Source: Proteobacteria bacterium UBA6503
GTDB taxonomy: Bacteria > Pseudomonadota > Alphaproteobacteria > UBA1280 > UBA6503
Length of the DNA: 64,000 bases
NCBI GenBank assembly: GCA_002436405.1
Contig: DJLZ01000005.1
Location: 603,464-667,463, forward strand
Direction of reading: 5' to 3'
The translations under genes were made by a program, and so were the position numbers. Positions 44,792 to 52,750 of this stretch are shown here, piece by piece. The notes under the pieces were generated by a model. That model was not told where the DNA came from and did no database searches. It saw nothing but the letters and a program-made list of their open reading frames with translations. Position 1 is the first letter of the stretch, and every line of letters starts with the position of its first letter.

Positions 44792-44879
44792 AACACTATT
44801 CCTATACGGATTCTTATCGTCATCTAAAATTATCTACGGGGCGTTTTGCCCGCAAATTTGGGGCTAGAAGTGCAATGCA

Positions 44880-45935
44880 CTAGAAGCGGTTGGTATCGTA
44901 CGCCTGAATATTGCTAAGTGCAAGCATCTTAGCGTTTTCACGCCCATCTTTAATGAACGGGTACGGGTTTACCTTGTGCTCACCAAGAAGCACTTCAAAA
45001 TGCAAGTGTGGGCCTGTTGAACGGCCGCTGCTGCCCATAAGGCCAACAACTTCACCTGCTTTAACGCTTTGGCCGTTGCGCACAAGCGCTTGGTTCATGT
45101 GGCCATAACGTGTACGGATACCGTTACCATGGGTTACTTCAACCATAATGCCGTAACCAAAACGGTAACCAGAAAATGTAATCACACCGTCAGCAGAAGC
45201 TACGATTGGGGCGTTGTAACCGCCCGCAATATCAACACCTGAGTGCCAACGTTGTTTCTTTGAAAATGGGTCAGTACGCATACCGTAGTTTGATGAAAGG
45301 TACGTACGCTTGTTCACAACAGGCCAGTGGTGTGGCTGAACGTTGCGGTTAATCTGTGTTTTTGAAAGTAGATCAAGGCTTGTTTCCATCACACGCTCAA
45401 CATCATCCGTACGGCGGCGTGTTGAAGCAAGTTGCGTTGCAATGGCAAATACTGAAGTTGCTGGTGTGCGGACGCTAATTTCACCGTCGCCTACTGGCTC
45501 AATGTTGTCTAGTTCGGCTAGGTAGTCACCAAAGTATTTATCTTCAAACAAGCGCTCACCGATGCTGTCAAAGCGATCAAGACGGGCCTGAATGTTGCCT
45601 AGCTCGTGGGCAAAGAATTTCATTTTATTATCGCGGAAGGCAAGTTCTTCAGTTTTTTCTGAAAGCTCCGACTCTAGCGCAACGATTTGCAGGTTTTTAG
45701 CTGCAAGCTGGCTTTTAAGGTAAGGGTCAATTGATTGCTGAGAAACAGCGTAGCTGAAGTAGTAAAGGCTCCAACCCAATAGGCCCAAAATAAGGCCCGC
45801 CATAGCTACAAGGTGCCAAAGACGTGGTGTCAGCATGCGCTGATGGCCTGTATCACCAAACGAAACAGACAAGTGCATCGTCTGACGTAGTGTCAGAAGC
45901 AAGCGCTTGAAAACTGAAAGTTCGTTTGTTGGCAT
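44880..45935 (-). CDS. M23-family (LytM) peptidoglycan peptidase, membrane-anchored
   Basis: 351 residues. One membrane helix at about 43-62, a coiled-coil stretch (about 78-120), and a C-terminal LytM domain with HSGVDIAGG, GYRFGYGIMVEVTHG, YGHM and GPHLHFEV giving the zinc ligands. Probably cuts peptide crosslinks in the cell wall, or acts as a cell division activator. Sits upstream of secA (88 bp gap). Confidence 0.88.
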   Translation of the reverse strand: MPTNELSVFKRLLLTLRQTMHLSVSFGDTGHQRMLTPRLWHLVAMAGLILGLLGWSLYYFSYAVSQQSIDPYLKSQLAAKNLQIVALESELSEKTEELAFRDNKMKFFAHELGNIQARLDRFDSIGERLFEDKYFGDYLAELDNIEPVGDGEISVRTPATSVFAIATQLASTRRRTDDVERVMETSLDLLSKTQINRNVQPHHWPVVNKRTYLSSNYGMRTDPFSKKQRWHSGVDIAGGYNAPIVASADGVITFSGYRFGYGIMVEVTHGNGIRTRYGHMNQALVRNGQSVKAGEVVGLMGSSGRSTGPHLHFEVLLGEHKVNPYPFIKDGRENAKMLALSNIQAYDTNRF

Positions 45936-46180
45936 GGGTTTTACCGCTTATATCTATTAATAGTTTTGCATGTTTATCACATAATTCGGCGCAGGGTCAA
46001 CCGCCCAAATCGCTGTAAATCAGGTCGTTTACGTCAACCGAGGCTTAACTATAGCATTTATCTCATTTTTTATTTTACGGTTTTTATTCAACCTTGGGTT
46101 TTTGCTATACAGGGTGCGTCCTGAGTGCCATACTTAACCTCTATTAAAGCTAATAAAAAACAACAAGTAGGTATCTCGTC
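45936..46180. promoter_or_regulatory. Divergent intergenic region between the M23 peptidase and the parvulin
   Basis: 245 bp, A/T-rich, with start regions of two divergent genes. I recognised no clear promoter pair, repeat or RNA structure. Confidence 0.4.
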
Positions 46181-47047
46181 ATGGCGAACCGTCTCAAACT
46201 CACTTCAACAATTTTTGGCCTAAGCCTTTTCTTAGCGAGCCCAGTATTCATAAGCCACGCACAAGACCATGGCCACAGCCACAGCATGGACGCCCATGAC
46301 CATGGACTAACAAGCTCTGATAAGCCTATCGTTTATGTAAACGATACCCCTATCACAGAAGCTGACGTTGTGATGCAAATTGAAACGTTGCCTCACATGT
46401 TCACCTCAGGCCGCGATGATGAAATTCGCCAAGCCGTGCTTGAGCGCTTGATTCAGCAACGTCTTGTTGTTGATGCCGCAAAGAAGATGGGAATTGAGAA
46501 TGATCCAGAATACCTATCACAGCTTAAAACACTTAAAGATAACCTTATCTTTAACTTTGTGATTTCAGATAAGCTAGATGAAGAAATTACCCCTGCCCGA
46601 CTTAAGCAGTATTATAAGGACTATGCAGAAGACTATGCCTACCCTTCTGTTCGTGCTGCACACATCTTGGTACAGGACGAAGACACCGCAAAAAGTATTA
46701 TTAAACGCCTAGATAAAGGCGAAAAATTTGCTGATGTTGCCATTGAAACCTCAACTGGTCCTGCAGCTGCTAAGGGCGGCATGCTAGGTTGGCTGGCTCG
46801 CAATACAATGGTCGAACCATTTGAAGAAGCTGTATTCTCGCTTAAAGCTGGCGAATACACAAAAGAGCCTGTTAAAACCCAATTTGGCTATCATGTGATT
46901 AAGGTTTACGAAGTTGACGATAAGCATGTACCTCTTCTTGAAGAGCTTGAGCCTGAATTTCAACAAAAGCTAAGTGAGCAAATTGTTGAAAAATACATCA
47001 AGACTTTAGAAAAAGAAGCGACCATTCGATATGAAGAAGCCAAGTAA
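46181..47047 (+). CDS. Periplasmic parvulin-type peptidyl-prolyl isomerase
   Basis: 288 residues. Signal peptide ending near SHA, then a His-rich stretch (HGHSHSMDAHDHG) that could bind metal, a SurA-like helical N-domain, and a parvulin domain (VRAAHILVQDEDTAKSII … AKGGMLGWLARNTMVEPFEEAVF … QFGYHVIKV). Likely a periplasmic folding helper for outer membrane proteins. Followed, with a 17-bp overlap, by a lipoprotein gene. Confidence 0.9.
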   Translation: MANRLKLTSTIFGLSLFLASPVFISHAQDHGHSHSMDAHDHGLTSSDKPIVYVNDTPITEADVVMQIETLPHMFTSGRDDEIRQAVLERLIQQRLVVDAAKKMGIENDPEYLSQLKTLKDNLIFNFVISDKLDEEITPARLKQYYKDYAEDYAYPSVRAAHILVQDEDTAKSIIKRLDKGEKFADVAIETSTGPAAAKGGMLGWLARNTMVEPFEEAVFSLKAGEYTKEPVKTQFGYHVIKVYEVDDKHVPLLEELEPEFQQKLSEQIVEKYIKTLEKEATIRYEEAK

Positions 47048-47801
47048 ACGTTACGGGAACCTAAGCTTTTTAAACACCATCATTGTAGCCTGTGTTGCTG
47101 TTGCAGCGGCAGGCTGCGTTTCTACTGGGGGCACCACCTCAAGTGATCTTCAGCGTGTGATGAAAATTAGCGCCGTTGATAGCGCTTTTGCTTCTAAAGC
47201 AAGTGAAAACATTCAGCGCCTAGGGAATGTAAGCGTCGTTACAGAAGATGACTTTTCTGAGCTTACCCTTATCCTTGATGGCCTCAGTGGTGTTGCCTCA
47301 TCGCAAGTTCTCTCAAAGCCGAAGATTGTGGGTATCCTGCGTAAAGAGACTAAGCCGGGCACCTACCAAATCAGCTATACCCTTATCGATAACCTAGGCA
47401 AAACCCTTGCTAAAGGTGACGTGTATGGCGTGGGGCACGAGCAAGAAGGCTTTTACCCTGCCCTAAATGATGAGAATACAGCTGCTCAAACAGCCGCAAT
47501 GGAAGATGCCCTGAAGCAGCTGAATGGTCAAATTGCTAAAGATCTTGCCCTCAACGGGTTCCGTAGTGTGGTTTCAAGCCAGTTGGTGGCCGTAGCCCAA
47601 GTGGCTGTGCCGGTAGCAGATGAAGTTAACTTCAGCACACGTCAAACGTTCTATGCTGAAGGTATGCCCTCTACCCGCTTAAAGTTCTTAGGCTTTAGCC
47701 AAGACCCTCAAGGTCAAAAGCAAGCCCTGCTGGATGTTGTTGAAGGCAGCATCCCTGATCTTGGCACTGTGATTTACCTACGGGGTCAAAATCAAAGTTA
47801 A
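47031..47801 (+). CDS. Lipoprotein of unknown function overlapping the parvulin gene
   Basis: 256 residues. Signal peptide with lipobox AAGC (Cys29). The rest is a mixed alpha/beta periplasmic domain I do not recognise; it somewhat resembles LPP20/penicillin-binding protein activator-like lipoproteins (…IVGILRKETKPGTYQISYTL…). Overlap with the parvulin gene (17 bp, other frame) suggests coupled translation and a shared role in the envelope. Confidence 0.72.
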   Translation: MKKPSKRYGNLSFLNTIIVACVAVAAAGCVSTGGTTSSDLQRVMKISAVDSAFASKASENIQRLGNVSVVTEDDFSELTLILDGLSGVASSQVLSKPKIVGILRKETKPGTYQISYTLIDNLGKTLAKGDVYGVGHEQEGFYPALNDENTAAQTAAMEDALKQLNGQIAKDLALNGFRSVVSSQLVAVAQVAVPVADEVNFSTRQTFYAEGMPSTRLKFLGFSQDPQGQKQALLDVVEGSIPDLGTVIYLRGQNQS

Positions 47802-47836
47802 GCTGCCTTTAAAATCGCTTTAAGCTTTGCACAATA

Positions 47837-47868
47837 AAAAGAGCCCCACCGATTAAGGTGGGGCTCTT
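47837..47868 (-). terminator. Terminator of the 330-residue orphan gene
   Basis: Perfect 12-bp stem AAGAGCCCCACC / GGTGGGGCTCTT, 6-nt loop, T run on the minus strand. Confidence 0.9.
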
Positions 47869-47876
47869 CGTTACGT

Positions 47877-48869
47877 TTAGGCAGCGTCCTTGGTCGCGGC
47901 ATCCGAAGTTTCCTTCGGAGCCTTTTCCTTGGTCTGTGCCTTGGACTGGGCCTTCTTCTGGCTGGTGTTGCGCCCCTTGCCACCCTTGCGGGGCTTCTGG
48001 GTACGCTTGCCAGCCTTTTCGGCTTCCTGGCGCTGACGCGTCTTCACGCCACCACGGCTGCCACGGGTGGGCAGACCGAAGTAGAACGGGAATTTCGCAC
48101 GCAGGATGTACAGCTCCTTCATGGCAGCACCAACAGCGCTGACATCGGTAGCTTCGGCCGACTTGGTCGCACTGACAACAGCCCGCAGGCCATCGGCAGT
48201 CAACTTCGACGACTTCAGCACCTTGGCTGCATAGTCCTTGGGCTGCGTTTCCGACTTCTCTCGAGCTTTCTTGATCGAAGTGTAGATACGCTGGACATTG
48301 CCGGTGATGCGCTGCTGGATGAGCGGGGTCATCGCAGTGACGACCTCTTCACCCGTGGTCGCATTCTCGATCCGCTCATAGAGCGTCACGAGGCTCGACG
48401 TGGCCTTGTCCGCCAGACGATCGAAATGATCGAAGTCGGCAGCACCCGAAGCAAACGGGCCAGTGTTGGCCGCCGCTTCCATACGCGCAACCGCAGCCGT
48501 GGCACGAACCGCCGAACGCAGCAGCTCTTCGACCACGTACAACGCCAGATAGCTGGTGTCGGTCGTGGTGTCCTTGCGCTGCACATGGCGGAATGCACCC
48601 TGCGTCAAGGTGGTAATCACCTTGCTGGCATGGCTCATGTAGACCGTCACACCCTGTACGGGCTTCTGGTCGGGTTTGACAGCACGCAGCGATGCTTGCA
48701 CATCGATGCCGGGCGGGTTGAAGGTACCGATGCCGTAGGCATCGCCCACAAGCACAGCAGCCTTGCTCACACGGTCGATCATGTGTTCCATGATGGGCTT
48801 GGCCGTGTTGATGCGGGACTGGAGCTTCGACTCGAGCAGGTTGCCGAGGGTATCGAGGGAATTGGTCAT
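47877..48869 (-). CDS. Unrecognised 330-residue protein with basic C-terminus (GC-richer orphan set)
   Basis: The ATG at 48869 is chosen because AGGAG precedes it; an upstream extension is leader sequence. No family recognised. Residues 1-250 look helical and soluble; the last ~70 residues are rich in Lys, Arg, Gln, Ala and Thr, like a nucleic-acid-binding tail. Codons are clearly GC-rich, unlike the ribosomal genes beside it. Its promoter and leader copy those of the 25332 and 25875 genes 20 kb away. Confidence 0.75.
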   Translation of the reverse strand: MTNSLDTLGNLLESKLQSRINTAKPIMEHMIDRVSKAAVLVGDAYGIGTFNPPGIDVQASLRAVKPDQKPVQGVTVYMSHASKVITTLTQGAFRHVQRKDTTTDTSYLALYVVEELLRSAVRATAAVARMEAAANTGPFASGAADFDHFDRLADKATSSLVTLYERIENATTGEEVVTAMTPLIQQRITGNVQRIYTSIKKAREKSETQPKDYAAKVLKSSKLTADGLRAVVSATKSAEATDVSAVGAAMKELYILRAKFPFYFGLPTRGSRGGVKTRQRQEAEKAGKRTQKPRKGGKGRNTSQKKAQSKAQTKEKAPKETSDAATKDAA

Positions 48870-48932
48870 TAGATTTTCTCCTGTAACAGGCAGAATAGAA
48901 AAGGAAAAGAAGAGTCTAGGGTAGACCGACTT

Positions 48933-48965
48933 CAAGTAATGGCTCCCTTCGCCTTTTACAAGGGG
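48933..48965 (-). promoter_or_regulatory. Candidate promoter CCCCTTGTAA-17-TACTTG for the 330-residue gene
   Basis: Minus strand: CCCCTTGTAA at 48965-48956, TACTTG at 48938-48933, spacer 17 bp, then a T/C-rich leader from about 48918 to AGGAG. The -10 is the weakest of the group. Confidence 0.65.
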
Positions 48966-49010
48966 TAAGGTGTTAATTTTATTGTTAAATCACATCTAAG
49001 CTTCCAAACA

Positions 49011-49038
49011 CAAAAAAGCCTCCTTGCGGAGGCTTTTT
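49011..49038 (-). terminator. Terminator of the ribosomal alpha operon (after rplQ)
   Basis: Perfect 11-bp stem AAAAAGCCTCC / GGAGGCTTTTT, 4-nt loop, T run on the minus strand. Confidence 0.93.
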
Positions 49039-49069
49039 CAAAAGTGGCTTACTACCGACTTCTGTAAGA

Positions 49070-49642
49070 TTACTTAGCGTCTTTTTTCGCTGTTGTTTTC
49101 TTAGCAGCTGGCTTCTTTTCAGAAGTAGACTTAGCAGAAGCTTCTTTCTTAGGAGCAGCCTTTTTAGGGGCAGCTTTCTTAGTTTCAGTCTTCTTCTCTT
49201 CAGTCTTCTTAGCAGCTTCTTTCTTTGGAGCAGCTTTCTTAGCTGATTTCTTCTCAGCTTTTTCTTCTGAACCAAAAGCAGTTGCTGGCTTGTCTGTTAG
49301 CTCAATGATAGCCATTGGAGCTGCATCGCCTAGGCGGAAGCCTGCTTTAATAATACGTGTGTAACCACCAGCGCGGTCTTTGTTAGCTGGGCCAATGTTG
49401 TCGAACAAGTGTTTTAGTACTTCTTGCTCTTTAACTTTAGCACCCGCTAGACGACGTGAGTGAAGGTCACCCTTCTTCGCTAGGGTAATTAGTGGCTCAA
49501 CAACCTTACGTAGGTCCTTTGCTTTAGGCAAAGTAGTACGGATTTGGCCGTGCTTCAGTAGTGAAGTTGCCATGTTTTCAAACAAAGCTTTGCGGTGCTC
49601 TTTAGTGCGACCTAGCTTACGACCTGACATACCGTGACGCAT
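49070..49642 (-). CDS. rplQ: Large ribosomal subunit protein bL17 with long Lys/Ala tail
   Basis: 190 residues, against about 120-140 usually. Residues 1-118 are normal bL17 (MRHGMSGRKLGRTKEHRKAL…). From about 128 on comes a repetitive Lys/Ala/Pro/Glu/Thr tail of roughly 60 residues, similar to histone H1 tails and to those on S5 and the RodZ-like protein here. Last gene of the alpha operon. Confidence 0.97.
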   Translation of the reverse strand: MRHGMSGRKLGRTKEHRKALFENMATSLLKHGQIRTTLPKAKDLRKVVEPLITLAKKGDLHSRRLAGAKVKEQEVLKHLFDNIGPANKDRAGGYTRIIKAGFRLGDAAPMAIIELTDKPATAFGSEEKAEKKSAKKAAPKKEAAKKTEEKKTETKKAAPKKAAPKKEASAKSTSEKKPAAKKTTAKKDAK

Positions 49643-49673
49643 GTTCGTATCCTCTCAGTTTCTTTAGTTCTGT

Positions 49674-50690
49674 TTAGAACTGACGCTCGTGTTTACGAGC
49701 TAGTTCTTCAATGTTTTCAGGCGGCCAGTTGTCTAGCTCCATGCCCAGTTTAAGTTCCATGTGTGACAGAACTTCTTTAATTTCGTTCAGTGACTTACGA
49801 CCGAAGTTAGGAGTCTTAAGCATTTCTGACTCTGTCTTCTGTACTAGGTCACCAATGTAAACGATGTTGTCGTTCTTCAAGCAGTTTGCACTACGTACTG
49901 ACAACTCAAGCTCTTCAACCTTCATCAATAGGTTCGGGTTAAAGCTTAGCTCGTCTTCTTTACGGTTGTCTTCTTCTTCAACTTCTTCGAAGTTAATGAA
50001 TGTCGCCAACTGGTCTTGCAGAATACGTGCAGCAAAAGCAACAGCGTCTTCAGGTGTTACAACACCGTTGGTTTCGATTTCCATAGTAAGCTTGTCGTAG
50101 TCAGTAATCTGACCAACACGAGCATCGTCAACCTTGTATGCTACACGACGTACTGGCGAGAAGATTGAGTCGATAGATACCAAACCAATCATCGCGTTTT
50201 CTGGGGCGTGTGCTGAAGCTGGCTCGTAACCTTTACCTGTAGCAATGGTTAGTTCCATTTCAAGCGTGCCTTCATCTGACAAAGTCGCAATGTGGTGATC
50301 TTTGTCGATGATCTCAACGTCGTGAGTTGTTTCAATGTCGCCTGCAGTTACAACGCCAGCACCCTTAGCTTTAAGAGTAACTGTCTTTGTACCTTCTGAG
50401 TGAAGGCGAACAGCCATAGTTTTAAGGTTCAAGATGATGTCAGTTACATCTTCTTGTACACCAGGGATAGATGAAAACTCATGCAGAACGTTTTCAATCT
50501 TTACCATGGTTACTGCTGAACCTTGTAGGCTTGAAAGCAGTGTGCGGCGCAAAGCGTTACCAAGTGTGTAACCAAAGCCGCGCTCTAGTGGTTCTAGAAC
50601 GATCTTAGCAAATTTGCGTTCGTCCTTACCTGCAACGATATCAATCTTGCTAGGTTTAATAAGTTCTTTCCAATTAGCCTGAATCTGCAT
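49674..50690 (-). CDS. rpoA: RNA polymerase alpha subunit
   Basis: 338 residues. N-terminal assembly domain (GFGYTLGNALRRTLLSSL) and C-terminal domain (ELSVRSANCLKNDNIVYIGDL) with the 265-type contact region for UP elements and activators. Placed between rpsK and rplQ as usual. Confidence 0.99.
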   Translation of the reverse strand: MQIQANWKELIKPSKIDIVAGKDERKFAKIVLEPLERGFGYTLGNALRRTLLSSLQGSAVTMVKIENVLHEFSSIPGVQEDVTDIILNLKTMAVRLHSEGTKTVTLKAKGAGVVTAGDIETTHDVEIIDKDHHIATLSDEGTLEMELTIATGKGYEPASAHAPENAMIGLVSIDSIFSPVRRVAYKVDDARVGQITDYDKLTMEIETNGVVTPEDAVAFAARILQDQLATFINFEEVEEEDNRKEDELSFNPNLLMKVEELELSVRSANCLKNDNIVYIGDLVQKTESEMLKTPNFGRKSLNEIKEVLSHMELKLGMELDNWPPENIEELARKHERQF

Positions 50691-50778
50691 GTCTGATCCC
50701 CGTTTTTATGGGTTGAATTAAAGTGTGTACACAGAAAACTGTGCCGCCAACCAACGGCACAGTTTCTACAAAAGTCAA

Positions 50779-51168
50779 TTAAACGCGGCGGCGCTTTGGT
50801 GGACGGCAACCGTTGTGAGGAATAGATGTCACATCGCGGATTGCAGTCACTGTCAAACCAAGGGCTTGCAGAGCACGTACAGCTGATTCACGACCTGAAC
50901 CAGGACCTTTTACGTTTACTTCTAGAACTTGTAGGCCGTGCTCTTGAGCAGCTTTACCAGCTACTTCTGCAGCAATCTGAGCTGCAAATGGAGTTGACTT
51001 ACGTGAGCCTTTGAAGCCTTGTGAGCCAGAGCTTGACCATGAAATTGCGTTACCTTGAACATCAGTAATAGTAACCATTGTGTTGTTGAACGTTGAGTTA
51101 ACGTGTGCAACACCGTTAGTGATGTTCTTTTTCGCTTTACGTTTTGTACGAGATGCTGGACGTGCCAT
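50779..51168 (-). CDS. rpsK: Small ribosomal subunit protein uS11
   Basis: 129 residues; HVNSTFNNTMVTITDVQGN and the C-terminal PHNGCRPPKRRRV are diagnostic. Lies on the 30S platform and contacts 16S rRNA at the E site. Confidence 0.98.
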   Translation of the reverse strand: MARPASRTKRKAKKNITNGVAHVNSTFNNTMVTITDVQGNAISWSSSGSQGFKGSRKSTPFAAQIAAEVAGKAAQEHGLQVLEVNVKGPGSGRESAVRALQALGLTVTAIRDVTSIPHNGCRPPKRRRV

Positions 51169-51192
51169 TCTATCTACCTACCTATCTCTTAA

Positions 51193-51564
51193 TTACTTCT
51201 TCTTACCAGCTACAGCAGTACCGCGAGGGCCTTTACGTGTACGGGCGTTTGTTACTGTGCGCTGACCACGAACTGGCAAACCACGACGGTGGCGTAGGCC
51301 ACGGTAGCAACCTAGGTCCATCAGGCGCTTAATGTTAAGAGAAACTTCACGACGAAGGTCACCTTCTACGTTGTGATCTTTATCGATGATGTCACGAATC
51401 AAAGCGATTTCGTCTTCGTTCAAATCTTTAACGCGACGATCAGTTTTGATCTTTGCTTTCTCTAGAATACTTTTAGATGTAACACGGCCAATCCCATGAA
51501 TATAAGTCAATGAGATCCAAACCTGTTTATCTGTTGGGATGTTCACACCGGCAATACGAGCCAC
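51193..51564 (-). CDS. rpsM: Small ribosomal subunit protein uS13
   Basis: 123 residues; MARIAGVNIPTDKQVWISLTY and the C-terminal RGLPVRGQRTVTNARTRKG are diagnostic. Head protein of the 30S, bridging to the 50S. Confidence 0.98.
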   Translation of the reverse strand: MARIAGVNIPTDKQVWISLTYIHGIGRVTSKSILEKAKIKTDRRVKDLNEDEIALIRDIIDKDHNVEGDLRREVSLNIKRLMDLGCYRGLRHRRGLPVRGQRTVTNARTRKGPRGTAVAGKKK

Positions 51565-51677
51565 GGTTCAACTCCTTCTTTAAAACTTTTAATACTGCTA
51601 GGGCAAAATACCCTAGAACTTAGGGAAAATAGCAGATATTTAACTGCTGTCAACCCAAAGCTACCTATTTTTTTATT

Positions 51678-51791
51678 TTAGCCTTGACGCTGCTTGTGGT
51701 TAGGGTCTTGGCAAATAACAAATACACGACCGTTGCGCTTCACGATACGGCAGTGCTTACAACGCTTTTTAGCAGATGCTTGAACATGCAT
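51678..51791 (-). CDS. rpmJ: Large ribosomal subunit protein bL36 (37 residues)
   Basis: Found by reading the minus strand between rpsM and infA: MHVQASAKKRCKHCRIVKRN… to …DPNHKQRQG, stop TAA at 51680-51678. The Cys/Cys/Cys/His zinc site (CKHC, C…H) makes it the C+ form. AAGGAG lies 8 nt before the ATG. Very short, so easily missed. Confidence 0.95.
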   Translation of the reverse strand: MHVQASAKKRCKHCRIVKRNGRVFVICQDPNHKQRQG

Positions 51792-51827
51792 GATGGTTAC
51801 TCCTTTATAAAAATCAAGCCTTAGGGT

Positions 51828-52046
51828 TTACTTTTTACGGTAAACGATTCGGCCTTTGCTCAAATCATAGGGGGTCATTTCCAGTGTTACTTGGTCCCCA
51901 GTCAAAATACGGATAAAGTGTTTACGCATACGACCCGAAATGTGCGCCAGAACCTGGTGACCATTTTCAAGCTTTACACGGAACATAGCGTTAGGCAGAA
52001 CCTCTACCACTTCGCCGTCTACTTCGATCATGTCTTCTTTTGACAC
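51828..52046 (-). CDS. infA: Translation initiation factor IF-1
   Basis: 72 residues, single OB fold (IEVDGEVVEVLPNAMFRVKLENG). Binds the A site during initiation. Position between adk and rpmJ is Firmicute-like in order (secY-adk-infA-rpmJ-rpsM) although the rest of the window is alphaproteobacterial. Confidence 0.97.
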   Translation of the reverse strand: MSKEDMIEVDGEVVEVLPNAMFRVKLENGHQVLAHISGRMRKHFIRILTGDQVTLEMTPYDLSKGRIVYRKK

Positions 52047-52072
52047 GGTAACTCCCTACTCAAATTATTAAA

Positions 52073-52741
52073 CTATGCTTGTTGTGCCGACGCGGTGGTA
52101 ATACCCATCGCTGTGCACAGGTCGGCAAAAACTTCATCAACTGAACCCATGCCGTCAATTTCTTTTAGTCTGCCTTGATTACGGTAGAACTCAACAACCG
52201 GGGCTGTTTGTTCACGGTAAACGTTTAGGCGGTGGCGAACGACGTCTTCTTTGTCATCTTGACGCTGAACAAGGTCTTCACCTGTTTCGTCACACTTCCC
52301 ATCTACTTTAGGTGGGTTGTGCTCCACGTGGTACGTGCGGCCTGAGCCTAGCGCAACACGGCGGCCTGTAAACCGCTTAATGAGGTCTTCTTCTGCTACC
52401 TTTAGGTTAACAATCGCATCTAATGACACGTCAGAAGAGCTCAAAACTTTATCGAGTGCTTGTGCTTGTGCCACAGTTCGGGGCAGTCCGTCAAGCACAA
52501 AACCTGTTTTACAGTCTGGCTTTGTAATACGCTTAGCCAAAATGCTCATAATTAGTTCGTCAGAAACCAAGTCACCGCGGTTAATGCAGTCAGCCACTTC
52601 TTTGCCAATATCGCTTTCGGCTTTAACTTCTGCACGAAGCATATCGCCAGTTGAAAGCTTTGGCACACCTAGAGTTTCGGCGGCAAGTTGAGCTTGGGTT
52701 CCTTTACCGGCCCCTGGAGGGCCCATCAGTACGAGGCGCAT
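52073..52741 (-). CDS. adk: Adenylate kinase
   Basis: 222 residues. P-loop GPPGAGKGTQAQL, AMP-binding region and a long-form LID (GSGRTYHVEHNPPK). Interconverts 2 ADP and ATP + AMP. It lies 9 nt after secY, as in alphaproteobacteria and Firmicutes. Confidence 0.98.
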   Translation of the reverse strand: MRLVLMGPPGAGKGTQAQLAAETLGVPKLSTGDMLRAEVKAESDIGKEVADCINRGDLVSDELIMSILAKRITKPDCKTGFVLDGLPRTVAQAQALDKVLSSSDVSLDAIVNLKVAEEDLIKRFTGRRVALGSGRTYHVEHNPPKVDGKCDETGEDLVQRQDDKEDVVRHRLNVYREQTAPVVEFYRNQGRLKEIDGMGSVDEVFADLCTAMGITTASAQQA

Positions 52742-52750
52742 TTTTCTACC

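Noticed and set aside
48870..48935. A 22-codon N-terminal extension of the 330-residue gene
   Set aside because: It is leader sequence between the promoter and AGGAG; the same layout is seen in the sister genes.
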